The notes: a model not told the origin generated them from the sequence alone. Shown: positions 12,295 through 24,145, counted from the first letter of the stretch. The stretch is DNA of 50,939 nucleotides from Ichthyophonus hoferi (GCA_002751075.1 NAOQ01000264.1:10149-61087), one strand, 5' to 3'. Program-made: numbers and translations.

Positions 12295-14818
12295 CTTAAT
12301 ACATATACTAGTAATATAACATACACATTAAAAATTACCTCTGCCTTGCCATTGGGGCAGATATTACATAAAATGGTTTCCATGGCATCCTTGAAGCCAA
12401 TGTCTAACATTTGGTCTGCCTCATCCATGACAACAAACCTCATGCAGCTAGTAAAAGGTTAGAAAAAGAGGTTATTAGTACACCTATAGGAAGTGTTTAT
12501 TAAAATTAATTTAAATAGAGCTGTATAACAATAGTAGGATGGAATGATAGTAGGCCTATAGGAAGTATTCATTAAAATGATAGTGGGCCAATAAACAGTC
12601 TTTATTAATAGCATATCCGCCCCACTGTGTAGTTATCTCTTCGGGAAACCATATTAATTTTTTATTTTTATTTTTTGTTGTTATATCCAAATATTATAGT
12701 GTAGTACTAATATGGTAACAGTTTTACGTCATAGATAATAGAAAATAGACCCAGTATGCACATGAACAGTTAAGATCAAATGTGTGTGACGGTGTTAGTA
12801 ATATATCGCCGTAGATATAAGAGTATGATAGTATAATGATAATGGCAATGATGTAATAGTTTTAGTAGAGTACTATAACATATCCATTTCATCCTTACCT
12901 TAGATCCATATTACCTCGCTCTAAGTGATCCACCAATCGTCCAGGGGTACCTACTACTATATCTACGCCATCGCGGAAAGCTCTCTCTGAATTATAGCAT
13001 AGGATATAGAGTAGGTTAGATAGGCCTAGTAGATACAATATACAAGGAAAAATGGTTTGGTAGACTATAAAACAATACAATAGAATAGGATATAAACCAA
13101 GGCAATATACCTGGCATAATCGTATGGGGCTAATATAGTATTAAAAAACATCAGATAATGTGATTGGATAAGGCATATGCAAGAGAGAGGAATAGAGAAA
13201 AAGAAATAGAAAAAGGGGAAGAAAGAGCAGCATAGCCTTATATATTATACCACACTAGGTTATATGTACCTTGACTTTCATATGGTACTCCTCCATAAAT
13301 ACAGATCACACTTAGCTGAGGTCCGATCATCTCAAAGTCACCACTGACCTATAGGCAATATAGTTTAGTATAGACATCTATTATATATATAACGTATCAT
13401 CACACTATATCCATTTTAACGCACTCACTTATTTGGCCAGCCCTCTAGCAGGGACCTTCATGACAAAGAGCATATATACCTACACCACATTACCACACTA
13501 TATATATATCTATACAATCACCTGTCTAGCCAGCTCTCTAGTAGGGGCCATGACCAGGACCAATGGCTTTCTGCCCCTCCCAGAAGGCTTATCTAGCATT
13601 AGCTTCTCAACGATGGGTAGGGCAAAGGACAGGGTCTTACCTGTACCAGTACCTGTAGAGAGTAGGGGAGTAGTGCAGAGGAAGTGGGTTGGTATAGGTG
13701 GGGATAGAGTATATATGTATAGAAAGATGTATGTATATATATATATCTAAGGCTATTAAATGGTGGTATGGTTGGACTGCATGCACATACACCTTTCTCT
13801 ACAGACACATGTCTCTACATACATATATATGGCTGCTACACTTTGGACTAACAAGTAAAGATAAAAGTAAAAAATAATAAAGAAAATCCAAATGGGATAA
13901 GAAAAATACAGAGAAAAGAAAGAATAAAAAGAATAGAAAAGAAATATAGAAGTAGCAGAAAGAATGTACAGAACAGAAAGAGAGAGAAAGAGAAAGAGAG
14001 GGAAAAAGAGGCTGTACATACAAGCACGACCCACAACATCCTTTCCATCATAGATAGGGTTGAAAGATTGTTGTTGAATAGGGAACAGAGAAATAATTCC
14101 CTTCTTGTTAAGGATCTCTATTGACTCTTTAGAGATACGATAGTGACTGAAATCTTCAGGTCCTGGGGCTACTACTTCAGCATCTATGAGAGGGTATAGG
14201 GGGCAGGTGAGATAGGATTGGAGTTGAATGTTTGGTGGTTTAGAGATTACGTGGTGGTATATCTTATGTAGTATGTGTTGGGTTATATGTATTATATGCA
14301 TTGCATTGAATGTGCCATTTCTTATACTAGATAGAGTGTAAGGTACATATATACAATAATTTGTAGTATATGTATTATACCAGTATAGCCTAGTATAGCA
14401 TCAACAACAAAAACACATGTTTATAATAAGGTAAATGCAAGCACAAGAAAAAATAAAAATATAACATACAATATGAACGTAAAAACCAACTTGAAATCCT
14501 ATTTTAAATCCTAAAAGTAGCCAATCTTATCACACCATTAAATCATTAAAACAATGAGCCCACATCACAACAAGACCTACCGGAGACCTCTTCAGTCTTT
14601 GCCTTTTTCTTGCTCTTTTTCTCTTCCTTTTCCTCTGCTGACTTACGTTTCTTTCCCTTCTCCTCCTTCTCCACCTCCTCTTTCTTTCCCTTCTTCTCTT
14701 TTGTCTTCTTATCTCCTGATGACTTCTTGCTCTTCTTTACCTTGGCCTCTTTAACCTCTCCCACTACTACATTGATCTCTGTATCCATGGTTGAACTGGT
14801 GGCTTCTACTTCGGTCAT
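7532..14818 (-). CDS. DDX21: Nucleolar DEAD-box RNA helicase, DDX21/DDX50 (Gu) family
   Basis: Sixteen exons join in phase to 700 aa: 14818-14581, 14183-14022, 13652-13522, 13348-13270, 12986-12899, 12447-12339, 12172-12089, 11843-11743, 10764-10653, 10520-10401, 10034-9881, 9691-9606, 9305-9186, 8924-8820, 8645-8459 and 7758-7532. The protein is an ATP-dependent helicase of rRNA transcription and processing in the nucleolus. The lysine-rich N-terminus (about residues 25-78) is followed by the Q motif (GIISLFPIQ), motif I ACTGTGKT, Ia APTRELA, Ib [30 protein letters not shown] and [12 protein letters not shown]. Next come the GUCT domain (about LKRIGPP through DLPELVEP) and a glycine/RGG tail ([13 protein letters not shown]) for RNA binding. 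An acceptor 25 nt before the ATG suggests a 5'UTR intron. Motif I has Cys where Arg or Gln is usual. Exon 8 is partly repeated across the assembly gap. Animals with one such gene do not separate DDX21 from DDX50. Confidence 0.96.
9778..9817. repeat. (AAT)n microsatellite in a helicase intron
   Basis: About 13 AAT/ATA units between exons 11 and 12 of the helicase gene. It produces long open frames on the minus strand that are not coding. Confidence 0.85.
10927..11034. repeat. 108-bp direct duplicate flanking an assembly gap (left copy)
   Basis: Identical to 11696-11803. It contains the 3' part of helicase exon 8 (the segment ending [10 protein letters not shown] and its donor) and following intron. 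It runs into N after a few further bases that disagree with the right copy. Confidence 0.9.
11039..11695. other. Assembly gap (657 N)
   Basis: A run of N inside the helicase gene. Because both flanks carry the same 108 bp, the gap probably marks two overlapping contig ends that were not merged, or a real tandem duplication. All helicase exons are accounted for without it. Confidence 0.95.
11696..11803. repeat. 108-bp direct duplicate flanking an assembly gap (right copy)
   Basis: Identical to 10927-11034. This copy continues into the complete exon 8 with its own acceptor (AATCAG before GTGATAATTGAC), so it is the one used in the gene model. Confidence 0.9.
13426..13470 (-). pseudogene. Decayed duplicate of the helicase motif Ia exon end
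   Basis: On the minus strand this intron segment reads GTCATGAAGGTCCCTGCTAG and then GGGCTGGCC, closely matching the end of exon 3 (GTCATGGCCCCTACTAG, then AGCTGGC). The peptide would be [10 protein letters not shown] against VMAPTRELA in the real exon 50-100 bp away. It then hits a stop and has no donor at the matching place, so it is not an alternative exon. The adjoining intron also looks repeated (CACACTATAT), so a tandem duplication of about 90 bp is likely. Confidence 0.65.
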
Positions 14819-15500
14819 GTTATCGTTCAGCTGATTGCTGTAGGACCTGTAGGAATAGTGGTGTAAAGTAGGTATTGTTGAGGAAAAAATAAAAGTGATA
14901 AGAATAATGACAATAGTAACGATAATAATACTAGTGGATAAAATAAACAAAAAATTCAATCTATTTATATTAAAATAATAAAACTGCATTGATTATACGC
15001 TATAATCGAACTATATTTTATTATTACTTGATATACATGACTTCTTCAGTGAATAGACTTGGAGTAAGTAGGCTTTCATATATATATATCAGGAACAAAA
15101 CTAAGACTTTAGAAGGAAACAAGCTATATACTAAGTACATAGGTGTACAGGTGTTCAACTGGTAAAAAACAGTATGTAGTCTTGGAAAGTATAAAGAAAT
15201 GAAAAGTAACTTGAGGAATATCTGTAGATATATACTATATTATATCATTATACACATGTTTTTAACTTGATTTAAATTTTTAGAAAGACCCTACACTTTT
15301 CGCGTACATACAAAACATTAAGACAATTTATCGAGTAATGTAACATAATTAGCATAAACATGTTATAATATGTAAACCTATTTACCTTAACGAAAGTTAA
15401 AATGAAATCCTTGATACAACAGGATATACAATACAATCTTGATACAGTAGACCGTTGCACACCGAATCCGCCACGAAATACACGTGAGTGTTTTAAAATA
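14819..15500 (-). promoter_or_regulatory. Probable 5'UTR intron and promoter of the helicase gene
   Basis: A good acceptor (CCTACAG) lies about 25 nt upstream of the helicase ATG, pointing to a non-coding first exon. The only non-AT-rich patch upstream, 15450-15490, contains an E-box CACGTG at 15481-15486, next to a possible donor (GATTCG|GTGTGC on the minus strand). E-boxes of this type are common in ribosome-biogenesis gene promoters. This assignment is inference. Confidence 0.35.
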
Positions 15501-16229
15501 AACGGCTATATAGTAAATAATTTCTCCAACAATATGTATATTTAATTTGAATTAAGTGCAATACCTTTTGGCCATTGGGTTATTACTATTATTGTAGATG
15601 ATTTGGTTATAATATCACGTTTGATTAGGATGTTTGTTTTAGCTAAATTTATCCGATTGGTAAAGTAATTTCCATCTGGCTCTCTATCCTGAACTAGTAG
15701 TGGGTTTGCTTATTCTATTTTTGCGCTTTTAGTAACCAAAAAATGATTTATTCAAAATAAATAAGATTTAGTGTTGTATTGTAATCACAAATTTATTTAA
15801 AACTGGACTCTAAACTTTTTTTGGACCTTAAACTATGTGTATTTTTCTGTATTTTCTAGTGCTACGCTAATTTTAGAATTGTTTTTATTCGTTTTTTAAT
15901 TGGATATGTTTAAGATTAACCAATAATCTGTGACTATATACCGGCAAAATATTTCTAACGTTGGTATATATTGCATGCGGTATTTGAGCTTCAGTTCACA
16001 CTTCTATGGCAATAGCATTATAGACTTGAAGTTTTCATTTAAAACAGAGTTTTTTTTTGTATTATTTGTGTCTTTTCATTATTGTTTCACACTCCTTATA
16101 CATTTTATCGAAAAAAAAAGAAAAAAAAAATGCTTCTTGAAAATATTAAAAATATACCGAGCATACAATGTGTTACTTTAGGTTAATAAATGATAGTGCT
16201 TTTAAAATGCAGGTGCCATTTGTTATATC
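15501..16229. other. AT-rich spacer, no gene seen
   Basis: No supported exon, RNA gene or recognised repeat. The open frame at 15930-16181 (+) has no family or splice support. Confidence 0.55.
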
Positions 16230-16500
16230 AGCAAGGGCTTATAATGTCTGATTCTATCTCGATAAGATTATACTAGTGTTTCCTTATTTAAATGGCTCAT
16301 TAGCCTTAATATAAGTGCTTGTAAACTGCTGTGCATTGATAAATTAATTTAAACTACGTTCTTGTAGCAAAAATGAATAAGCTGTAACAAAACAAGCATT
16401 GAACGCTTTGTGATTGTGATTTTCTATCAGAAATTCTGGTCATAACAATATTTAATTCTTTTTTCCATTGGTGAAAGAATTAGTCCAGCAAAACATTAGA
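16230..16500 (+). repeat. Dispersed repeat family S, copy 1
   Basis: Similar to 18100-18300: a TGTCTGATTCTATCTCGATA-type block, GATTATACTA, then CATTTGGATGG-like and GGCATTGAA-like blocks. Both copies lie in the same gene-poor region. Coding potential is not evident. Confidence 0.45.
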
Positions 16501-16904
16501 TGATGGGCATTCCTGTCTAATAGCAATGTAATTGTTCCCCTTTTTACGTACTGGTATGCTGGCAAGTCCCCATCTAAATGAAGTAAACATTATACACTGA
16601 CCAAAAGTAATATACTTACGCTTGCAGTTTGTTCTTTCTAGTTATTTGTGTTGCACTTACTATTAGTCTGGTATTTATTTACAGTTTCCAATATCCAATT
16701 TGATGATATTTTTACCCCAAATGTATTTTGCTTTAGCTAGTTATATGGTCATTCTTATTGTAAACCCCTGTGTAGTGTTGGGTAGTAGAAAATTTGTTCT
16801 TAATATTAGCGTTTGAATCACTTGTTTTTACTGCATAATATTTGATATGCTCCTGTGATACAAAAACCTTTGTCTATGATTTTGGGAAAGCAGGGACATT
16901 TAAT

Positions 16905-17290
16905 TAATTTCGGCATTTCTTTATATAGCTATAATCCCTTAATATTATTGACAATTACTATTATATATGTAGTTTAGAAAAACAGTTTGTACAATCTATT
17001 GGTGTTAAATGTCAATCCAATATAATATATTAACAATAAACCAGCCAGTAGCAGAGGTTCCACGACTACTAATAGGCCGTTTCAAATCGTATGTTTGGGT
17101 CCAGATAACTCATTGCTTAGGCATTCTGCCTAAAGTAAGTCCTGCCTGCTGACCTGTTTAGTAATAAAAATATTTCTTAGCATATTTGTACTCCATGTAT
17201 GCAAAGGGACATATGAAAATGCCCCTTAATTCGGTATTTCATTTTCTTTAAAAAGAATATAAATCACAGGAACACACCTGTTTTTCTTTA
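16905..17290 (+). repeat. Dispersed repeat family A, copy 2
   Basis: Direct-orientation copy of the family described at 1560-1935. It preserves the CAATCTATTGGTGTTAAATG block, TCATTGCTTAGGCATTCTGC, the CTGACCTGTTTAGTAATAA stretch and the GCAAAGGGACATATGAAAAT block in order. Confidence 0.65.
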
Positions 17291-18099
17291 TTACCCCCAA
17301 CAGTTTTGCACACACTAATTTTGTTAAGTAAAAATACCATCTCTATTAGACTTTTCATTTTTATTACATTATTGTATTTGCACCAATAATTTCAGTAACA
17401 ATGCAGAGGAACGCTTTAAGTGCATCCAGCCATAGTCAGTAGGCCCCTTTATTTAGTGCACGCCATGTTTATTGCCATCTTATGTCGTAAGCGTCCCGGG
17501 TCTGGGTAGACATTTGCAGAAGATAAAATAATTCAACTTATTACTGATGCAAGTAGACCTTCAATATGTCATTTGATTTTAATATTCATATGGCTTTTAT
17601 GTGAAATAGGACTAGTATCTGTTCTACACCGAGTTGTATCACGCTGCCGTCATCAGGTAAAGGGTAAGCTACAGCTCTAGCTAGCTGCTCTTAAATATCG
17701 CTCTGTTAATCAACAAATATAGAAGCTTTTATCTTCTTACTTGGTGAAAAATTTATAAATAATAACTGTAATCTAATTGTGGCTGTGTGTATGTGGTTAT
17801 GGTGTTATGGTTATCAAAAGAATCAACGTCAGACGGGTAGTTGGCCTTCTATTGAAGCATTTGGATTATCTACTTCAACTTCTTCGAGAACTATAGACAT
17901 AGTATGAAAAAACATAAAGCACATAAATTAAACACTAAGTATTGACGACTGAGAACTGTATTTATTATTAGCTGATTTTGTACTTTTCACACTTTCCCGA
18001 TTTTTGTTTTACGTGTATGTTAATTTCGGTTAACTGCATTCAATAACCTAAACGGAACCAGTCATAAATATTCTTATTGGTTGATACAATTTATGAAAA

Positions 18100-18300
18100 A
18101 TCACAGAGACCCACTAGGATTGCCTGATTTTGTTTCGATAATCTTATACTATCGTGTCCTCATTTGGATGGCCCGGTCTTTTGTAACATAAAGGAATTGA
18201 GCAGTATCAACAAAAGGCATTGAATACTTTTGGTCCAACAGTCTTTGTAAAAAAACATTCTCTTGATTTGGCCTGAAATATTATCAGCTAAAGGCTAGGG
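18100..18300 (+). repeat. Dispersed repeat family S, copy 2
   Basis: Second copy of the sequence at 16230-16500. The best-matching part is 18110-18240. Confidence 0.45.
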
Positions 18301-18529
18301 AGTATCCACAAGATTATTGAGGTTATATTTGTAAATTTTCCACTATGGAAGTTCAGAACCAAAAATGGGAAAAGCACTATTTTAATTTTTAAAAAGGAGT
18401 AATGGCGATTTGCAAGTAATTTAATAATAAGGTAAACAGTGATCTTAGGTGACTAGATCGCCAAAAAAAAAGTGATTACTACAAACTATAAATAGCTACT
18501 TAATAGCATGTTTCCTTGGTAAATAATAG

Positions 18530-18760
18530 TCGGTTTTGCTGGGTTAGCGACAGTAATACTAATCTGTTTACAAGACTCAGCTATAGTGGCAGAGGTCCTA
18601 TAAAAGGCTCATATAACGACTTTCTGTGTAACTGGTTGTAGTAATTATACCTTCGTTCTAAGTCAGAGGGAATCGATGGGCACTATACGAATATCCTGTA
18701 ATGTGGGCCATCTATCCATGGTCATTGTTCACATAGGTGCTGAGACAGGTAGGCAGATTA
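18530..18760 (-). repeat. Dispersed repeat family R2, copy 2
   Basis: Minus strand reads LERRYNYYNQL and then FIGPLPL, matching the R2 peptide (RYNYCSQL, IEPLP) of the 1077 copy. This is the most decayed of the three copies. Confidence 0.55.
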
Positions 18761-19129
18761 GTTTTTCTTGTGGTCTGCGGTATATGAAAAACTCTTACAT
18801 TAACGAGAAACTCTAAATGGGAACACTGTGTCCGCATTTAGATGACGGTAAGATCGGACAATTCTAGTGGGCCCCTGTGACCTATCGTGAGTTGGATTAA
18901 CCAAGAATGAAATTTTCAACGTTTGTAAGAATTGATTGAATGTCTATAGCCGTGAAGTGAGCGAGATTGTTACGAATATTTTGGACCAAGATCTTTAAAA
19001 AAGCTACCAAGGCCAACCAACATACCGGTCCTTTGCAATGCCAAATTGTCTACACTATTGTAAACAGTGTTATAGAATACGTGAGGGTTCATGCGATGAG
19101 AGTTAAGGGTGTCCTTTGACTCTCAGGTT

Positions 19130-19330
19130 ACTAAAGGAAAATTGTCAGTTAAATTAAAGAATTAGACACTTACCTCAAAGCAAGACAGTCTAACAAGATG
19201 AAAACCCAGTTTACAAACATCAATTCGGCTGAAAGGGTTACAATCACAGAGACGATTCAACTAGTTGACCTTAGAGTAACGAATCTGAATGATAAATTTC
19301 TACCACTTGAGAATTAAAAGACATAATATA
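19130..19330 (-). repeat. Dispersed repeat family R5, copy 2
   Basis: Shares the AATGATAAATTTCTACCACT tract, a CAACTAGTTGACCTT-like block and other parts with the copies at 2480 and 41700. Confidence 0.5.
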
Positions 19331-20033
19331 AATGAGTAAGAAAAATAAAGTTCCAGAAAAGCTTTAACATATATTCACGAGCGAAAGCAGTAACTTTATT
19401 ATTGTTTTTCAAACTTATTATATAGGCATAATGATGAAACACCAATAGGTGCATGTGGTGTGCATAGTTGTGATTGGTTTGTTGTGTTTAGTAAAGTCAC
19501 TAGGTATATAAAATTCTGATTGGTTCTGTATATAGAAATTATTCTTTGGTTAGGTGGTTTAGCTGTACTATGTCACTAATTCAAAGACTAAGTAAGGGGA
19601 GGAGAGATTTAAAAAACAACTTCCTATTGACATTGATTGCCAGGTTCAAGTAAGTGTGTATTTTGATAATTTATACATTCATAAACGAATATTTTTATTT
19701 CTTTCGTTACGTAGGTGCTTGTAAAATAATAAATTTGTGAACCGATTTTAAATATATATAGCTGTTAATTCCTCTCCCCAACTACCGGAAGTGATGCATT
19801 TTAACAATGATAATTCTTATTTAATAAACATTAAAAAAACAATTAAAAGTCTATAATGAATAATTTTCTGGTCATGTATATGGTATAAGACTGCACTTGT
19901 ATTGCCAAGCTTTTTTATTGCTGTTACCATTATTCATTCTGCTACGTTCATTTTTGACAACTTGGAAAATGAATATCTCTCTATATTGGATGTACAGTTG
20001 TTCTTTATCGAATAAAATATTGCGTTTTTCATT
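19331..20033. other. Spacer, no gene seen
   Basis: AT-rich sequence between the repeat block and the 3' end of the orphan ORF. Nothing supportable was found. Confidence 0.55.
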
Positions 20034-20765
20034 TCATTTTAAATCGCCACCTAACACTTGCAACAATACATGGCCTTCATTATTAAATGAAAAATCATGC
20101 TGGCTCGAATAAGAATTAATATCTTTGCGTGTGCAATCTGGAGACACGTATAAAAATATAAGAGTAAAACATTTGCGCAGCATGGCACACAGCTGGTTTG
20201 GCTGTGACATACAGTCTGGTGATTGAATGCCTGAGCAAAATATAACGAAATAAAAGGAAAATTCTTTAAAATATTTAGCATTCCATTGGAGATATACACT
20301 GACGGATATAATAAGTTCGCATATAGCCGTCTCACTCCAGCCTTCTATCGCTGCGCGCATAAATTTGGCAGACTCGTAGGTGGATTTGCCTTTAAGAAAG
20401 GGAAAGAACACAGGCACAGTGCTGGGAAATAGTGGCCATTCGGTTGTGACTGCATTAACCAAGCGACCTTGATATTCTAGAGATGGATACATAATACTTA
20501 GAAGTAGGTTTGTTACTTGATCCTCAGACCAGTGTTGTGTCATCCATTTAATTCCATGGGCAACCCGCTTATAATCGTACTCTTTTGCTAATCGATTGAA
20601 ATGATGACTGATGAGGGTTATGTTGTCTGGGTTCTGTACCCATACACTAAATTGAGAATTGTAGGTTTCATCCATATACTTCATAGTACCATCTACATCT
20701 TCGTCGTCAATGTGCAATTCGGCAGCGGTGTTACACAAGGAGTTACTTTTTATGAAAGGAGACAT
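20034..20765 (-). CDS. Intronless orphan ORF, 243 aa, unknown function
   Basis: An uninterrupted 243-codon frame is very unlikely by chance in DNA of about 33% G+C with frequent stops, and it is the longest single open frame on this strand outside repeats and gaps. I do not recognise the family. The first half is well mixed and tryptophan-rich (KWMTQHWSEDQ, NAVTTEWPLFPS, RAAIEGWSETAICELI), like a folded soluble protein. The second half is cysteine- and phenylalanine-rich (FSFYFVIFC, QLCAMLRKCFTLIF). A possible 70-nt intron (GT at about 20300, AG at about 20232) would change the C-terminus. The N-terminus has no signal peptide. It stands alone in a repeat-rich block, so it could be a retrocopy, a lineage-specific gene or an uncharacterised element's gene. 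Confidence 0.5.
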   Translation of the reverse strand: MSPFIKSNSLCNTAAELHIDDEDVDGTMKYMDETYNSQFSVWVQNPDNITLISHHFNRLAKEYDYKRVAHGIKWMTQHWSEDQVTNLLLSIMYPSLEYQGRLVNAVTTEWPLFPSTVPVFFPFLKGKSTYESAKFMRAAIEGWSETAICELIISVSVYLQWNAKYFKEFSFYFVIFCSGIQSPDCMSQPNQLCAMLRKCFTLIFLYVSPDCTRKDINSYSSQHDFSFNNEGHVLLQVLGGDLK

Positions 20766-22194
20766 AGTGATTGTGTATAAATATGTACCACTCTATCTTT
20801 GTTATCTCGTATTTGTTGAGATCTACATTTGCTTAGTGATTTACGCACCAACCCAATAATAATAACTATTTATTGATCCGCCGCTTTTTAAACCATGTAT
20901 ATTGTAGTTACACAAATTATAAGGCTGAATACTTCTAAAAGGGTGTGTGCTATTTTTATTTATTTTTTTATTGGTTACGCTGTTAGCAAACCTACCAAAT
21001 AGGAAGAAAGAAAGAACTTTCTAGATTTTTTTTTAACTAACTAATCGATATGCTATTATCTAATCTATTGTTACAATTGGAAAGCATATATCAAATTAGA
21101 TAGCAAATAAAAGTATATACATCTTGAATCGTTTCTCAGCCATCGTATTTTCGCTTATTTCATAATTTTAACCCACAACTAACGTTTCCAAAATTAAAAT
21201 CAAAATATTTTATTTATTAATTAAACGTAAAATTATTCACTACAATAGCTTCCTCAGGCCGTGATTGTTGCTGAAAAGGTTTCCATTTGAATATATTGCA
21301 CCGGACCAGATGATCGGAATGCTAAAATTAAAATGAATACTTTCTCATATAGTAATTTTCTATTCGTTCTGAGAGATTTTTACGATTGACCAACCTATTT
21401 TTTGGTTTCGTGAAATCAGTGCACTTCTTACTTCCATGATGTATTATTTTATAGTTAACATTTTCTTAATAAAACAATAATAATATATACATACTATACA
21501 TACATGTCTTTTAAAAACTCATGTGTAAGGCCATATTAAATAGATTGAAAGAAATATTACATATCATCACCATGGAGATGTATTGCACAGTAATACAGGG
21601 GATCAATCATCATTAAGGTCCTGTATTTCTGAAATGCTCTATGTAGCGAGCCAATAGATAACATATGTGTTAGGGGCAATTTTCCATCTTAAGCCAGTAT
21701 TTATCATTTTTGCCATGCATATAGATATGTATTTATTTATAAATCAGATAAGTACTAAACATAAACGAGCTATTATACAGACTTTTTTTTCTTAGGAAGT
21801 AGTATACACTATTTAGTAACTTCTTAATTTGTAATGTGGTATGCCCACCAAACTGTATTCAGTCCGAGCCGATCTGTATATTGCATAAGATCTTCCGATC
21901 AAAAATATAATTGCTATGAGCAAATAAACTATCTAGAAAAACTTTGCACTTGTATCACTTCATATCTGCTCTGCATCGCATCATAGATATGTTATGCACT
22001 AGTAATATCTATTGGTGGGTAAGTAAATAAAAAGAAAGATACTATAATTAAGTATAATTTTAATTGACCGGACTTATAATAGGTTTTCGTGGCCTTGCCT
22101 TTAGACTATAAATTCCTAGTTAAACTGCTAACAGCCAGTAGATTGCTGAGAACTATTACTGAACGTACGTAAAGTAGAATTCAATTAATTTAAG
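20766..22194. other. Gene-poor AT-rich sequence
   Basis: Includes the presumed upstream region of the orphan ORF. No further supported exon or RNA gene was seen. Confidence 0.5.
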
Positions 22195-22555
22195 TATTTC
22201 TTTTTATAGCTATATTGATATAATATTCTTAACAACTATTATTGCATATGCAATGATAGTGCAATCTATTGGTGTTGGAATGGCAATCAAGATGAGTATA
22301 TTTAAAATTGAAGCAGTCAATGACAAAGGTTCTACTACCAATAATAAGCTGTTTCAAATTGTATTTTACTGATAACTCATTGCTAAAGCAAGTCCTGCTA
22401 ACTTGTTTAATAATAAAAATAAAAGTATCTCCTAGCATATCTGTACTTCGTGTATGCAGAGGAACATGTGAAAACGTCCCTTAATTCGGCATTCACTCTC
22501 TTTCTAAACGAATATAGGCCACAGGAGCACTCCTTTTTCTATTGATCGTTCACAC
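22195..22555 (+). repeat. Dispersed repeat family A, copy 3
   Basis: Direct-orientation copy with the TATTTCTTTTTATAGCTATA start, GTGCAATCTATTGGTGTTGG, ACTCATTGCTAAAGCAAGTC and GCATATCTGTACTTCGTGTA in order. Closest by eye to the 16905 copy. Confidence 0.65.
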
Positions 22556-22654
22556 AACAAATATTTTAGGGGCATTAGACCCATCAACAAATGTTTTTAG
22601 TATACGCCCTATAACTAAACTCGATTGTGACATCACAACCATCTACTGCTTACG

Positions 22655-22900
22655 TCATATGGGAATTGGATCTTCCCATAGCACATTCCTAACAATATAA
22701 ACGTGATCATATAGATGATGGTGAGCCTGTACATGGTTCATCCCAAACCATTGGAAGTAGACTAAAGCAGATTTATTTTTCTTAAAAAATAGCCAAGAAG
22801 CAGAAAATTGGAAAACTGCACTATCAAGATTATAGCTGCTGCTGAGGTATCTGGTCGTCCTATAGTATGATTGGCTCGGTAAGTTTTTTTTTTCACTCAC
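22655..22900 (-). other. Small open frame of uncertain status (81 aa)
   Basis: Open frame with an amino-acid mix not typical of random AT-rich translation (FQWFGMNHVQAHHHLYDHVY). There is no recognised family and no clear splice partners. It may be a fragment of a repeat-encoded protein, given its setting. Confidence 0.2.
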
Positions 22901-23554
22901 TACATTAATCTCTCGCAGTTATCGCAATTCGCAAAGTCTAGACCAATAATCTAACCGATCAAGATACCACGTCAATCTAACGATACCAGAACTGTCTTCC
23001 GAAAGTAGTATTGGATCCATTTAGAGTGCTTTATTAACAAGGTAAAAACTATATCATTATATATTATTATCTAGTATTAATATATATAAATCAACTAATT
23101 TGGATTAGCATTGACTTAATGAAATACTGCAATACTAGTGTTGCAAGTGGTTATCACAAAACACATCAAACTTGGTGCTTCATTAACTTTGTTAAATTTA
23201 CTGTCGTAGTCAAGTGAGTTTGAATAGCAATAGTTAATCCGACACAATTACCCATTTATCAAACAACTTTTAGCTAGGTAGCGTCCCTTAGTAAAAAAAC
23301 AATAATAATTGGGCTAGTAATAATTATAGTTCTGATCACGGTGCGGAAATGGTTTGAGATTGATGGCCCAGTTACTATCGCAATAATTAATTAACTTTAT
23401 TCGGCAGCACCTCCTGAAAGACAAGCATAACATCTAAATTTATATGATCTATAAATACATCGTCCTAGTAATCATCGAATAACGTAGCAACATATTCTAG
23501 CAAACATGGCCTAGAAAAGCACGATGATTCGACGTCTGGATTAACGAATCCTGA

Positions 23555-23690
23555 TAGAGCAGGTATGCCTAGGCAAGTCCTGCTGACTTGCCTTGGCAGA
23601 TCTGTACTTCGTGGATACAAAAGGACACGCTAAACGCCCTTTATTTAATTTTGTTTTTCTCTCGACTTATTAATCCCAACATGGTGGCAG
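23555..23690 (+). repeat. Dispersed repeat family A, copy 4 (partial)
   Basis: Carries TGCCTAGGCAAGTCCTGCTG, the GACTTGCC inverted half and ATCTGTACTTCGTGGATAC. It is followed 250 bp later by an oppositely oriented part of the same family. Confidence 0.6.
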
Positions 23691-23944
23691 AGAAAGGTTA
23701 AATGTTTTATAATGGCCACAAAACCTAGTAATTCTATTCGCGAATGTCGAAAACACTACATCTACCCAGTGACTTCTACGTATGGAGAATCAATTTTATT
23801 ACATTTACACATTGTTTTTATGTCTGCATTTGAACTATCGTCATTTCCAGCTTCCCAAAGTAATATTCAGGGAATGTGCAAAGCAGCTGGGCAACACCCA
23901 CATATTGCCTGAGATAGCCAGAGCTTACAGCAGAGTCAGAGCCA

Positions 23945-24145
23945 GAGCCAGGTACCCAAAACATACGATCTAAAATGGCTAATTATATAGTTGCATTGCC
24001 AGTGGCTGGTTCAGTTTTGTTCAGTCATCTTGGACTGCCTTTCAACGCCAATACATTACACTAACCATCTTTCCAGATTAAAAATATAATAATAATTATT
24101 AATAATATTAAATAATTTTAGCTATAAAAATTAATGAGTAAATTA
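23945..24145 (-). repeat. Dispersed repeat family A, copy 5 (partial, inverted)
   Basis: Matches the other end of family A (compare 1735-1935): ATCTAAAATGGCTAATTATA, AGTGGCTGGTTCAGTTTTG and CTTGGACTGCCTTTCAACG. Opposite in orientation to the 23555 piece. Confidence 0.6.

Noticed and set aside
13756-14301. 181-aa minus-strand open frame
   Set aside because: Only 14022-14183 is exon (Q motif region); the rest is read-through into flanking introns.
14554-14834. Ser/Phe-rich plus-strand open frames
   Set aside because: Antisense of the lysine-rich first helicase exon.
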